NCBI GenBank assembly: GCA_029339505.1
Contig: JAQISU010000022.1
Location: forward strand, 16,676,001 to 16,740,000
DNA from: Unio delphinus
Taxonomy: Eukaryota > Mollusca > Bivalvia > Unionida > Unionidae
Length of the DNA stretch: 64,000 bases
Direction: 5' to 3'
A program made the translations under genes and the position numbers. Below the pieces are notes generated by a model that was not told the origin of the DNA, ran no database searches, and worked only from the letters and a program-made list of their open reading frames with translations. Positions 51,738-64,000 of the stretch are shown one piece after another (position 1 is the stretch's first letter; the number at the start of each line of letters is the position of its first letter).

Positions 51738-54700
51738 CAACTGCGAGTCCCACCCCCACCCCACCCCTGACCCCCCTCCCCAATTACGTCTCTGCGCATA
51801 ACTCTCAAACGGTCTTGAATAAACAGTATCAAACAATAATGAATTAATCAATTATGGATTTTTTTATATTCCTTGCGTTTTCTCCTTCATCGCAAGGAGC
51901 TATGACTTCACTTTGAAGCGAATGACTTAACAGCAAAGGAGCGACAGCGTTGGGGTTTTACTCGACGACACCAGAATACAAAAGCAGCAAACTCAGCATT
52001 TCGTTCAATCCAGTGATTTTCAAAAACGCTTGAAGAAGCAATCGTTGTCTTGAGTGCCTTACATAGAATCTAGAGAGGTCTATTTATCTAGAAGGGAAAT
52101 CAAAGGAAAGTAAAACCAACTGGTCATCGTTTTGCTGTCCATAATACATTTTAAGACGATGGGCATTTTTATAATACTCATGTACTGCACCAAGGCGAAT
52201 TTTCTCCATGATTTTCACATACTGCGTGATGAAAATAGCTGAAATCGGTTCGACGAGATTTTCAGCAATGAAATACTATACAGTAGAAGCTCTATTGGGA
52301 TAGGATTTCATATGAGGGTTAGTTGATGATGTTAGGTTTGGATTTGTGTCATAATTTGTCCAACTGTTGTTGAACTTGTTCGTTGAGAATACTGAAGATG
52401 AAAGGGTTGTGACATTGACGGTTCGTGTAGGATGAAAGATAACTCAAGTTACTTCTCAGTTAGCTTCGTGATCCAGTTGTATGGCTCGACGTAATTTGGT
52501 CATGAAACAACAGAAGGCGTTGCCGAGAAAACATTCAAATATCTGTCCATGTGTAATGTTTAATACAGTTGTCGTTCATAGATCGATGGTTATGGTTTCC
52601 GAAATATCAAAGTATAATAAATTTCGAAATGTTCTAGACGAAGACTGCTGTTATGATAAGTAGAGTTCTTGTTGATGTGACTGATGTTGCCGATGAATCT
52701 ACCGTTGTTGTTACTGTCAGTATATTGCAATGACGGGCTGGGAAGAAGATAACCTGTACACTTTCTGAGTACAACAGTCCACATTTGTTTATCTCCTTTT
52801 TATAAACGCACACTTTTAGTGGCTGCTCCGATAACACAGTATATCATAAACATTTGGCACAAGAAGACGATTTAATCTTTAAGGACACGTTCTCAATACC
52901 ACACCCACTTTGTTTAATATTTTTGGATAGAGGAACTCTGAGAAGATGTAGCTCTCTTTATCGTGATGTTGGTAAGTTCCATGTCTCTTTATAGACAATG
53001 AATGGTGAACCAGCAATACAAAAATAAAAACTGCGCGGATATCCTTTCAAACTTAGTTTGAATTAATAAGTTGATGATTTCCTACTTTACGTGTTCTTCG
53101 ATCGTAAATGTTTTCGATCTTGTCTAGGTAATAATTGGTCAATAATTATAAAAAGATCATTTTAACATTTCTCCATTCATATCTTACAATTTTAGAACGG
53201 TGGATCGCTTTTATGTTGTTTTTTTTTAAACAATTACTTCTTGCCTAGTCTTGGTTTCGAAGTTCCAAGCAATCAATCAAAGACCATCACTTCTTTTTCA
53301 GGGAAGACTTCTTCTAGAGCAAATCTGATGCTATGACCTTACGACATATTGCAAACTTTGACTAGATGTGAAACACGTTGTTCTATATGAGTGTATGTGT
53401 AAAATAATGATACACAAGTTCCCTTTTTGAAATCATTACACGACACTAGTTTTTATTTCACGATTTTCAGGGGTGGGTGGGATTAATGTCTTTTTACAGT
53501 TATTTTATCAAAACGTTGGTTCAGAAACTAGTTCTCTTTTTCTGATTGTCGTCATAGTGGATGTCGACACCTTTTTTTCAAGATAAGTTTTAAAGCTAGT
53601 ACTGACCTTGCATTTGTACGAGAGACATCTGCAAAATCGACTTGACAATCCTGATTGAACTGATTGGTGTAATGTGTCAGTTCTTGGTGCCATTGTTGGT
53701 CCTATCGCAGACGTAATATTTTGACCTAGGTTTTAGGGACACGATGGAGTTTCTCAATTCCTTCTTGGCAAAAAGTATAAGCTGGATTGTAATTAACAAA
53801 ATCCCAGCCAAAAGCGTATAATTGTGGTTTGCTATTCTGTTCTTACTCCCGAATCAGCACACCAGGTGACCGCACACTTTCTGACATATGAGGCGGTTGT
53901 ACCCGCACCATGGGTCTCACAGTCTAATTTTGGCTAACTGATGGTTTTTACTGCATGGAAAGTGACTCCACTATTTTGAGTGCAAGCAGTGAAGTATATT
54001 GTCCTGTGATACGAATGGGCAGCAATACATGTACAGGTTTACTTGCGTGCGCGTGATGGGCGATAACCTCGTGTGGTCATGATGTAAACAATTACGTCGA
54101 AGACAGGGCGCGTTCGTGTGTGTGATTGTGGTAAAATTTAAAATAATAAAAATATATATATAATAATATACCATTATATATGGTGAAAATTAAAGAATCC
54201 GAATGTCGTATCTGGCTAATGAAATGACGTAAACGATTATTGCTATGAACTTTACCTTGATAAATAGAACTCATTACGAGACCATAGACATCGTGTAATA
54301 AACCCGAGAATTATGTCGGTGGTCATGATCATAGAAAAAGTGGATATCGCTGAAATAAATAAAGAACAGCGGATAAAAAAAATGTACAGCTCCACTGACC
54401 CCCATCTCTCCAGTAATTATGCTATCCACACCTCCCCCAACCAAAAGGGCATATTATCGATCACAATTCTACTCCAAAATTGGTCAACAAATAACTTACT
54501 AGACTGACACATGCTGAGTGGCACACACCTCAGTTCAACAACGACATTTCCGTGTGCCTTTTTAAATCGGAAAGAGGGAGCAACATTTATTGAACTGAGG
54601 TGTCGCAACAATGGTCACATTTAATATCAACAACATAAAACTTATCCGAACATTTAATTACTTTCAGAAAAATAAATATAATATGTATTATGTTGTTGAC

Positions 54701-54879
54701 AAAATAAGTGCCCTTATTAAGGTATACAGTTAAATTGATTTTAGACCATGTCAAGTACTAAATACAAATGTTTTTAACATCGTCAGAAAGGCTAACGGAT
54801 AAGTCAAAGTAAATAAATAGAAATAACAGATCATTCCCCGGTGATATAGAATACAGTTACCGTTGTTATTCCGCGAGCT
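51738..54879. other. decayed region, probably part of a second viral relic
   Basis: No intact gene. Minus-strand pieces read like broken proteins: ITQYVKIMEKIRLGAVHEYY near 52100-52260, CGLLYSESVQVIFFP near 52700-52790, and GWDFVNYNPAYTFCQEGIEK near 53700-53820. I recognise none of them, but they lie on the same strand as, and downstream of, the capsid relic at 54880. Confidence 0.35.
54525..54603. repeat. 14-bp perfect inverted repeat
   Basis: ACACCTCAGTTCAA (54525-54538) and TTGAACTGAGGTGT (54590-54603) are exact inverted copies, 51 bases apart. This could be a hairpin or a tiny MITE. Confidence 0.8.
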
Positions 54880-55640
54880 ACATCATCAGTGGAGTTTCAA
54901 CAGCGACATTCTTTTGTATATATAAAAAAATAACCCGTGCTTCAGCTTCCGAAGCGTCACATCAGATTTCTTCATCGTCATTACCGAGTCATTTCAATAC
55001 AAATGTATATCTAGCGCCAGAAATGACGCTCCTGCAAATGCCCCAAAATGCGTAACAGTGGAATCGTGCTTGCAAATTCACCTGTGGCATTAAGTTGTGA
55101 TTGACGTTTGACAAATCCTAAGCTGTGGTTTGCGTTGACGTTTCGCACATCTGGACGATAAGTGGCATTTATAACCGGTCGGAATTGCCAATACAAACAC
55201 CTGTTCACATGGGTTTCACTATGCGATACTGTTTATGCTCAGCATCATTTGTGGTGTCTGCGGCGAACATCATCGACAGGCCTGCACCGTGATTGTAATC
55301 AATGTAATCATCGATACATCATCCCAATCCAAAAAATGTCATTGTCACATCAACGTTGTCCGTGCATGCTTCGATTTCTTTTCCTTTGATGAGATATCTG
55401 GCATTGTTGCAAAGAGACATTATGTCATTGTTGACAAAAGCAATCCCTGCATCGATACCGAAACCAGCGGTCGCGAGTCACTCCTCAACTTCATTGAAAG
55501 CTTTGGCGAGAAAGGTATCTTTTAGTGTCTTGATCCTGGGGTTAGCGTCATAGGAATACTATGAAATATAAAGCAGGGACTCGTCCATGTTAAATGTGTG
55601 ATCAGATGATCGTTTGAACCTTTTTATACATATTGGTGCA
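54880..55640 (-). pseudogene. MCP: second, older Polinton-type major capsid protein relic
   Basis: Read on the minus strand with several stops and shifts, the order parallels the capsid gene at 44230-46168: KRFKRSSDHTFNMDESLL (cf. KMFKRSPDPAFDMDAPVL), YDANPRIKTLKDTFLAKAF, IAFVNNDIMSLCNNARYLIK plus GKEIEA, FFGLG.CIDDYIDYNHGAGL plus SMMFAADT, NANHSLGFVKRQSQLN, FASTIPLLRIL, GICRSVISGARYTFVL. The FVNN-IM, ARY-I-G-EI, DDY, AG-SMMFA-D and LGF positions agree. It is more decayed than the main element and in the opposite orientation, so it comes from an independent insertion of a related virus. Confidence 0.82.
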
Positions 55641-58600
55641 TTGGTCTAACTCGAGAGAGTCTGATCCCAGCACGCGGTTTTGACACTGAATCGCAAGCCA
55701 GAAGCGCCTAAAGTTACTGCTTTTCTAAATTACTATTTTGCTTATCATCCATGTGCATATCATCCATGAAAGATAAACCAACTTGGGCGGTCGAAATCTT
55801 TGCCACCGGTACGGTGTGGACGCGAGTGCGCTTCATTGGCTAACTAGGCTGGTCAACCGTTATTTGATTCAATCAAATTACGCTTCCGGCCAACTACACT
55901 GCATTCTTTTCATTAAGACTGTTGATACGATGTTCTTTACTTGTTATAAATTTTTGAACAATGTAAATATTACTGGCATATCAGTCGTGTTTTTTCTCGT
56001 GCAAACTAAAGTTTGTTATTCTTTGTCCTCTCCTCTCCTAACATATCATCGATGTGCTTTTGACTAATGTTAGACATAAACCAATCGTCATCGCATGGAA
56101 TCCCTTCTGCAAACAAAACGGATACTCTTTGATTTTCTTGGGGTAAAATGAAAGCCGATTGTCACTCTTTCTAACAGCACACGATACGCTGTGGAGGACG
56201 ATCAAACGATTTATATTTGCGGTTGATCACAAGCTGAACGAAACATGCTTTGCTCTAACCACTTGGATCAGCAACCAAGATGTTACAGAGACGACAAAAC
56301 AACAGTGCCTCCCAACTTTGACAGTCTAAATTTTCGTGACATTTTTAAGAACGTAGGATGGAGCTAAACAATTATGAGTATAATTCCGATCTTCCATCCA
56401 CGACACAAGGAATTTTACAATTTTATACAAGTAAATTTGTTTCGTTTTCTTCGTAGTTGCAACACAAATACAATTTACATTTCAGAAACACTCAATGATA
56501 ATGTTTGTCATTTTTTTCTTAATCAGTGTTTTAGTCATAGTCAGTATACAAATTAAAACACGAACAAAAATAAAGCCCAAATTAAAATCACCAAAGCTCG
56601 GTATAAATAAGTAAGATCACGACATTCTTTGTATACCTGTGTAATATTCAATCTGTGTAAACGCCCTGGCGTTCTATTATCTGTTTAATTAATCTGTCCG
56701 GCGATGTAATCTCATTCTCTTTGTATCTGTACTGTACTACGCTCTTCGGTTCGTATTATTTCTACATCGGTTCTGGTTCTTCTCCCACTGTTTGTATGCC
56801 GACTTTCGTTATAGACTCTTTATTTTAAAAATATTTATGTTCCTCCACTGAAATATACTTTGATTCCACGTTCAATTTTGTTTTTTATCCAACTGGCTCT
56901 AAATTCAATTCGTTTTTGTGATAAGTCAGACACAATGTATTTGGCATAGTCATCCGCGTCTTAAGTCCAAGCATCAAATCCATGACTTTGCCAGTCACGT
57001 ACATCCGTGCAGCCTTAAATTTATTGGTGAAACTGGCTATAACGACAACTTGATGTGTATCAAGAGTTGATAAGTATGGTGAGGAACTTCTTCACACGGA
57101 GGTACGCAACCGATGCTCTGATGTACGCAAATGATTTTTATCATTATTTGAAACACCTTTACCACATTGAGTTTGGGTCATCATATCTTTACATGTATTC
57201 TTCATAAATGCCCACAGCGAATTTGCAGGTAAACAAAATCCAAGAAATGTACTCGCTAAAATAAACAAATTTGTCATCTAAAATTTTCAGTGCGATCGAG
57301 TCGTTTAGTGAAATCGGTTGCATACTGCCAATGACGTCCGTCCACAGAATTTAGTGCAACACTGAAAACATGAGGTCCTGTCATGGTTATTCTTATAGTG
57401 TTTTCGTAGTTGATCAATGTTTGACTATTTGTACATTTGGAAAAGAATAGGTCTTCTTATAGACTGTATGCACCAATGCATCAAAGGAGTATACCATTGC
57501 GACTGCAAATTGTTCTTTGCTTTTCACCTGAATCATGAAACCTTTCTGTAAATGCGTGCAGTGGTGCTCAGAATGTCATGAAACGAAGTCCAAGACAAGG
57601 TTAAAAACTTACAAAAATACCACCTCCCCTCAAAACAAACCAAACAAAAATCTTCTAAAGAAAGCGTCACCTCAAGACGAGAATCCTTCATGACGTGTGA
57701 AATGTGGCGAGATAATGACCGAATTTCTTCAATGTGCTTTACCAGGAGACCCCATCTGCCAAACGTGAGACTAATGCATCATAAAAGACAATCATATACA
57801 TATACAGTTTTGAAGAGCACACATTTAGAATCTACCACTGGCTCTGATTGGAGTCGGAGCATCCAAAAATTGTAGACGACACCGATAGTGGTTGATCATT
57901 GTCTGGCCTTTGAAAATCTTCAAACTATTCAGCTTTTTATAACATTCATATACCAGTGGTTAAAACATCTATGTTGTAAAGAATATAGTTTCTCGTAGTG
58001 CGTTACTCGTCGAGATTAATATTAAGTCTGACAATTTTGAATGTCACAAAGGCCAGGCAAAACCCCAAGAAACGTGTATTCTTTTTTATTATATGTAAAA
58101 TGCGATGATCTAGTGGTGTCCAGAGTGATTTGCGAATGCATGCTTGAGGGCATAGTCAAGTGCACAAACAGCATAGCTTTACATTGTAAAAGGGAAATGT
58201 AATGTGGCATCGCTTTTGTCAAAAAATCTAAATGTTGTGCTTCATATGATGTCGCAGGGCATCGCATCGCTTTAGTAGCAAGCCACAGCATCGAACTCGA
58301 AGTAATTGGACTTGAGGTCTGCGGTAGGTCCTTCCCTCGATTACTGTGTGGAAGTCATCTTTGAAGGTCACCACTTGTACGTACTTGCAATGACCTTTCT
58401 GTCTTGGAATTTTCTTCTTTTTGTGTGGGAGATCGGCGTGACTGTGAGGTAGGGTGATGTGGTCGGGAAATGGCACGAACGTCTGGTAGACGATCTTGTA
58501 TACTTTCCAGAGGGATCGACTGACAGCTTTGTGATTTTGCAAACATACAATTTTATGAAGATTCAACTTGCTCACGCGATCTTTATTTTAACATATCAAC

Positions 58601-59590
58601 GATTTTGATTTTAATGTCTATATATCTTTAACTTTCAATTATTTACCACAATATTTCACATATGTGAATCTTGGGAAAAGTCAGAATGTCAATTCGACGG
58701 TTTTGCAGAAGAATAATTTTTGTTTAGTAAAATTTGGTAGAAAACTAAGACGGTTGGTAGAAAGCTAAGACGTTTGGTAGAAAACTAAGATGTTCAGCAG
58801 ATACTCGGAATGTGTGACTGTATTTGTGAAGTCAAAATTTTTGTAGGAAAAAATATTGTGAAAAGAATTTACTTTAAACGAGGTCTGTCTCCACTTTAAA
58901 GAAGACCACTTAGACTTATATAAGGATTTCGTACTATTTTTGCATATTTACCACCATAAAGGTCTCTGATACATGATGGACTTACAATGAAGCGAATCGG
59001 GTAGAATTATTTGAATAAAGCGTTCTGTCAGAAATAATTTCTTTTTATCATGATGTTTTTCCTTATGTGGGGAACTAGTAATCTTCATGAGCTTTCAGAA
59101 ATGATCCTGCTGATATCGTGTTTGGAGAGGATGCTTTCTGTGCATAAGATGAGTTTAATATGGAAAGAAAATCATAATGCATTAGGTATCGTATTGACTG
59201 AGACGTGTCAAAACATACTCTGTACATATCCTAAATGATAGAATGCACCAAGCTGAGAGGAAACTTTAACATCCATCGCTAATAATGCGACTAGCTGACT
59301 ATATTATTGCTTTAAAAGACCTCTTTAAATATTGTTCAGATTTCTATAAGCCCTGGGAGTGAATCTGTTGCACTTCCGTATCATATGTGAGTTAACTTTT
59401 CCACTTGCCAACATCAGCAACATGCATATATCGGAGGACAAGTATACTAATCGAAGTTTTGATAGGTACAGATGGAGTGACCAATAATAATAAAGAATAT
59501 ATTAATTTACTCCAAAGTGAACTTATTATCCATTTGAGATTCTGTATGGATATAACAGTGTAAAACAGTATAGAATTCAAAATAATAATG

Positions 59591-59592
<2 letters not shown>
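55641..59592. other. decayed region upstream of the capsid relic
   Basis: Minus-strand fragments such as TIRITMTGPHVFSVALNSVD near 57290-57400 and VCLQNHKAVSRSLWKVYKIV near 58450-58560 look like former coding sequence and share the strand of the capsid relic. I cannot name them and found no terminal inverted repeat. The rest is AT-rich with no recognisable gene. Confidence 0.35.
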
Positions 59593-60792
<1,200 letters not shown>

Positions 60793-60799
60793 TAGAAAT

Positions 60800-60817
60800 T
60801 GGGGGCTCGTCCGGGAT
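60800..60817 (+). promoter_or_regulatory. primer binding site for tRNA-Pro
   Basis: TGGGGGCTCGTCCGGGAT lies 7 bases after the LTR. It is the 18-base sequence complementary to the 3' end of tRNA-Pro that many retroelements use to start minus-strand synthesis. Confidence 0.9.
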
Positions 60818-60901
60818 TGAAATAAATTTGAATTTAAATTTGAATTTCCCCTAGTTTTGGAAAATTTTAATCATTAGTGAGACTGACACGCTTGTATCAA
60901 A

Positions 60902-63487
60902 ATGACATCTAAGGTAGAAATATTTCTTTCTAATCCTACCCAGGAGCAATTAGATCTTTTCAAAAAAGACGAGTTGGTTCAACTTGCCAGAAAATACGAT
61001 CTTTCTGAGGTCAAGGCTTCTTTGACGAAACAAGATATCAAAAAGATTTTGGTCCAGTATTTGGTAGAACAGGATGTTTTGGAAAAAGGTGCTTTGATTC
61101 CAGTCAGTAAGTCTACAACAGACTCTGACATTAAACTGAAGGAATTAGAATTAAAATTCAAGATGGAATTAGAGTTAAAGAAGCTGGAATTTCAGGAAAG
61201 GGAGAAAGAGAAACAAATTGAATTACAAAAAGAGCAAATGCGAATTGAGAGAGAGGAGAAAGAGAAACAAATTGAATTACAAAAAGAGCAGATGCAGATT
61301 GATAGAGAAAAGGAGGAGAGAGAGAGGGAATTCGAGTTTAAGAAACTGGAATTTCAGGAAAGGGAGAAGGAAAAACAATTACAATATGAAATTAGAATGA
61401 AAGAAATGGAACTGGCAAGTGAGAATCATCATCATACTTCAAATCAAAATTTTGATTTAGCAAGGAATATTAGATTAGTGCCCACTTTCAAAGAAAAAGA
61501 AGTAGATAAATATTTCATTCTTTTTGAAAAAGTTGCAGAAAATTTAAAGTGGCCAAGAGAGAATTGGACTCAGTTACTACAATGTGTACTTACTGGTAAG
61601 GCTAGTGAGATTTACACCTCACTGTCTGTTCAGCAAAGTGGTGATTATGACGTAGTTAAAGAATGCATTTTAAGAGGTTACGAGTTAGTTCCTGAAGCTT
61701 ATAGGCAAAAATTTGGAAATTACAGAAAAGAAGCTGGACAAACTCATGTCGAATTTGCTAGACAAAAAGAGCAGTTGTTTGATAGATGGTGTTTAGCCAA
61801 GAAAGTCGAGCAAGATTATCAAAATCTCAAGCAAATTATATTAATTGAAGAGTTCAAAAACTGTGTCCATAGTGATGTTAAAACTTATCTTGAGGAGCAT
61901 CAGATTGAAACCTTGGAGAATGCTGCTCGAGCTGCTGACGAATATTCTTTGACACATAAAGTTCCTTTTGTTAACAAGACTTCTACTCAACAATTTAATG
62001 GCAGAAAAGAATTTTCGCCTAATTCAAGCCCTTCTAAAACTCAAACTAACATAACTTTCAAAAATCAGACTTCAGAGAAGTTTGATTCTAGATCCTTGTC
62101 TCTTCCGACGTGTAACTTTTGCAAGAAAAAAGGACACGTTATTTCTGATTGCTACAAATTAAAAAATAGGCATCAGAATCAAGATAGACCTGTTCCAAAT
62201 GCTCTTATTTACATGAGGTCAAGGTCACAGTCATGTATTGAAAGCAATACATTTGTTGGGTCTAATAAATCGCAGTCTGATTTTGATATGGAGAATTATG
62301 AACCATTCATATCGAATGGTTCTATATCACTCTTGGGTGATTCAGCCAATCTCACCCCTATTAAAATTTTAAGGGACACAGGAGCCTCTCAGAGTCTTTT
62401 ATTATCAGGTACATTGTCTTTTTCTGAGAAGTCTTCTTCTAATGAAAGTGTTCTTATTCAGGGAGTAGAGTGCGGCGTTGTTAATGTTCCTCTCCATTGT
62501 GTAAATTTGTCATCAGACTTAGTATCAGGACCTGTGACAATCGGAACGGTCTCGGTTTTACCTGTTGAGGGAATAGATTTATTGCTAGGTAACGACTTAG
62601 CTGGAGACAAGGTTGTGGTTAATCCACTTGTAACTGACAAGCCTAATTTGGATCAGAAAGTTGATCCAATTGAAAAAGAAATCCCTGATATACTTCAAGC
62701 TTGTACGGTTACTAGAGCTATGGTAAAGAAAGCTCTTGAGAATGAAGTTGAAAAGAGCAGTATTCCCTTATCTGACACCTGGGTGGGTCAGGTTTATGAT
62801 GTTATAGAAGGCAGCACTCCTTCAACTGACGCTTGTATAGGTCAGGTTTTTGATGAGGTCACTTTTACTCTTGGTTTAGACCAATCAGAAGGTATTGATC
62901 ATAGTGATCCTCTTTTGACAACTCATTCTCTTTATTCTAATCAGGGTGATGATTTTGAGAATGATGTTACAGAAGGCAGCATTCCTTCAACTGACGCTTG
63001 TAAAGGTCAGGTTTTTGATGAGATCACTTTTACTCTTGGTTTAGATCAATCAGAAGGTATTGATCATAGTGATCCTCTTTTAATAACTCATTCTCTTAAT
63101 CAGGGTGATAAACGACAGTCACTTATCGTCGAACAGGAAAAAGATCCTGAGATCTCCTGTTTGTTTCAAAGGGTCATAAATGAGACTGAAGTTACTGAAG
63201 TTCCTGTCTGTTATTTCATTAAAAATGGAATTCTTATGAGAAAATGGAGACCTTCCGATGTACCTGTTGGTGATGAGTGGTCAGTGAACTATCAAATAGT
63301 AGTTCCAAAACCTTACAGACAGGAAATACTTAATCTGGCCCATGAAACTCCTTTGGCTGGTCATTTAGGGATTAATAAAATGTATCACAAGATCTTGACT
63401 CACTTATATTGGCCAAAAATCAAAAGTGATGTTGTCAAATACTGTAGATCTTGTCATGCTTGTCAAATGGTAGGAAAACTTAATTAG
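60902..63487 (+). CDS. gag-protease-integrase polyprotein (861 codons)
   Basis: ATG 60902 is the first after the primer site. Order: a helical N-terminus, a Lys/Glu coiled coil at about 75-180 with internal repeats (EREEKEKQIELQKEQM), a SCAN-like capsid domain at about 190-340 (FDLARNIRLVPTFKEKEVDK; YRKEAGQTHVEFARQKEQLF), a CCHC knuckle CNFCKKKGHVISDC at about 404-417, an aspartic protease ILRDTGASQSLLL at about 488, an acidic linker with a 55-codon duplication (IPSTDAC.GQVFDE), and an integrase H2C2 zinc finger (HETPLAGHLG...CRSCHACQ) at about 813-855. It ends in a TAG where homologues continue into the integrase core, so the frame is truncated. Confidence 0.88.
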   Translation: MTSKVEIFLSNPTQEQLDLFKKDELVQLARKYDLSEVKASLTKQDIKKILVQYLVEQDVLEKGALIPVSKSTTDSDIKLKELELKFKMELELKKLEFQEREKEKQIELQKEQMRIEREEKEKQIELQKEQMQIDREKEEREREFEFKKLEFQEREKEKQLQYEIRMKEMELASENHHHTSNQNFDLARNIRLVPTFKEKEVDKYFILFEKVAENLKWPRENWTQLLQCVLTGKASEIYTSLSVQQSGDYDVVKECILRGYELVPEAYRQKFGNYRKEAGQTHVEFARQKEQLFDRWCLAKKVEQDYQNLKQIILIEEFKNCVHSDVKTYLEEHQIETLENAARAADEYSLTHKVPFVNKTSTQQFNGRKEFSPNSSPSKTQTNITFKNQTSEKFDSRSLSLPTCNFCKKKGHVISDCYKLKNRHQNQDRPVPNALIYMRSRSQSCIESNTFVGSNKSQSDFDMENYEPFISNGSISLLGDSANLTPIKILRDTGASQSLLLSGTLSFSEKSSSNESVLIQGVECGVVNVPLHCVNLSSDLVSGPVTIGTVSVLPVEGIDLLLGNDLAGDKVVVNPLVTDKPNLDQKVDPIEKEIPDILQACTVTRAMVKKALENEVEKSSIPLSDTWVGQVYDVIEGSTPSTDACIGQVFDEVTFTLGLDQSEGIDHSDPLLTTHSLYSNQGDDFENDVTEGSIPSTDACKGQVFDEITFTLGLDQSEGIDHSDPLLITHSLNQGDKRQSLIVEQEKDPEISCLFQRVINETEVTEVPVCYFIKNGILMRKWRPSDVPVGDEWSVNYQIVVPKPYRQEILNLAHETPLAGHLGINKMYHKILTHLYWPKIKSDVVKYCRSCHACQMVGKLN

Positions 63488-64000
63488 AAGATACGTAAGG
63501 CTCATCTGCAACCTATTCCTGCCTTTGACGAATCACTTGGTAGAATTATGGCAGATTGTGTAGATCCCTTACCTAAGACCAAGTCAAGTAATCAATTAAA
63601 GTTAAAAATGAAAATATGGCTTGAAAGAACTACAAGGGAGAGAACTTTTGAGTCTGATAATGGAGTTGTGTTACTCTTGTTCATTCTTCTTACTTTTCTT
63701 CAAATTAGAGATTATGGCCCGTAAAAAGTTAAGAAGAAAATGAATTAGTTAAATTATAGTATTAGTGCTCCTGGGATCTAAATTAATTATAGGAGTACCA
63801 GTATATTGAAAGAGATAGCCATGTTAAATATGTAATTAATTTAGTGGTACCTGTCCCACTTAGTGAATGAATATCATCAGGATTCGACTGATATTGGAGC
63901 GATGAATTGTTGGAATTCAGAAATTATGAAAAATCTAGACCAGAAACTTTCACATTTGCAAGTGCAAGCAAGAAATGAACTGAAAGTTATTATTATATGA
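63488..64000 (+). pseudogene. decayed rest of integrase, core deleted
   Basis: After the TAG the same frame reads KIRKAHLQPIPAFDESLGRI and PLPKTKSSNQL, the start of the integrase core. It then jumps at about 63600 to KMKIWLERTTRERTFESDN, the integrase C-terminal region. The whole DDE core is missing. Further fragments to the window end match the linker expected before the reverse transcriptase. Confidence 0.75.

Noticed and set aside
51738..59592. Herpesvirus-like (malacoherpesvirus) insertion
   Set aside because: No herpesvirus hallmark protein was recognised, while the capsid fragments match the Polinton-type capsid.

Overview
The window looks like AT-rich, intron-rich nuclear DNA from an invertebrate animal, most likely a mollusc. 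That is an inference from the mix of a spliced metazoan kinase-fold gene, tRNA-derived SINEs, an L2/CR1-like LINE, a Gmr1-type Ty3/gypsy element and Polinton-class viral DNA. I found no sequence that fixes the species.

Region 1 (about 1-33,000) holds one host gene on the minus strand. It is a four-exon DIPK1/FAM69-family gene (coding exons 24378-24268, 18758-18654, 15876-15658, 6118-5357; 398 codons plus stop). Its exon phases agree, and its EF-hand loop is split by the last intron. Introns and flanks are filled with repeats: two SINE families (several copies with target-site duplications), a solo LTR with 5-bp duplications, a DNA transposon with a decayed minus-strand ORF, a pogo-like transposase relic, several MITE-like elements with subterminal repeats, and a decayed LINE copy.

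Region 2 (33,148-50,593) is the main discovery: a complete 17.4-kb Polinton/Maverick-class endogenous virus with about 234-bp terminal inverted repeats. It sits inside an L2/CR1-like LINE whose reverse transcriptase frame resumes on the far side, with a 5-bp imperfect target-site duplication (CACAG/CACTG). The left half carries replication and integration genes: a packaging ATPase, a zinc-ribbon plus parvovirus-type phospholipase A2 protein, an rve integrase, and one long minus-strand gene joining family B DNA polymerase, SF1 helicase and HNH domain. The middle has small zinc-ribbon and HNH genes and about 2.3 kb of non-coding DNA, including a tandem array of 93-bp units that each encode a hairpin. 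The right half carries virion genes: accessory proteins, double-jelly-roll-type major capsid protein, a small cationic membrane-active-like protein, an adenain-like protease, a fibre-like protein whose head domain is duplicated, a membrane protein and a candidate minor capsid protein. Almost every gene is broken by stops or homopolymer frameshifts. The ATPase also carries a SINE insertion and a 98-bp TA run.

Region 3 (50,594-59,592) begins with the 3' half of the interrupted LINE, ending in (ATT)n. It is followed by about 7 kb of decayed DNA containing, on the minus strand, a second and older major-capsid relic of the same viral group (about 54,880-55,640).

Region 4 (59,593-64,000) is a GT/TA microsatellite next to the 5' end of a Ty3/gypsy element: LTR, tRNA-Pro primer site, SCAN-like gag, CCHC knuckle, aspartic protease and integrase zinc-binding domain placed directly after the protease (Gmr1-type order). 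Its integrase core is deleted, and the element runs off the window.
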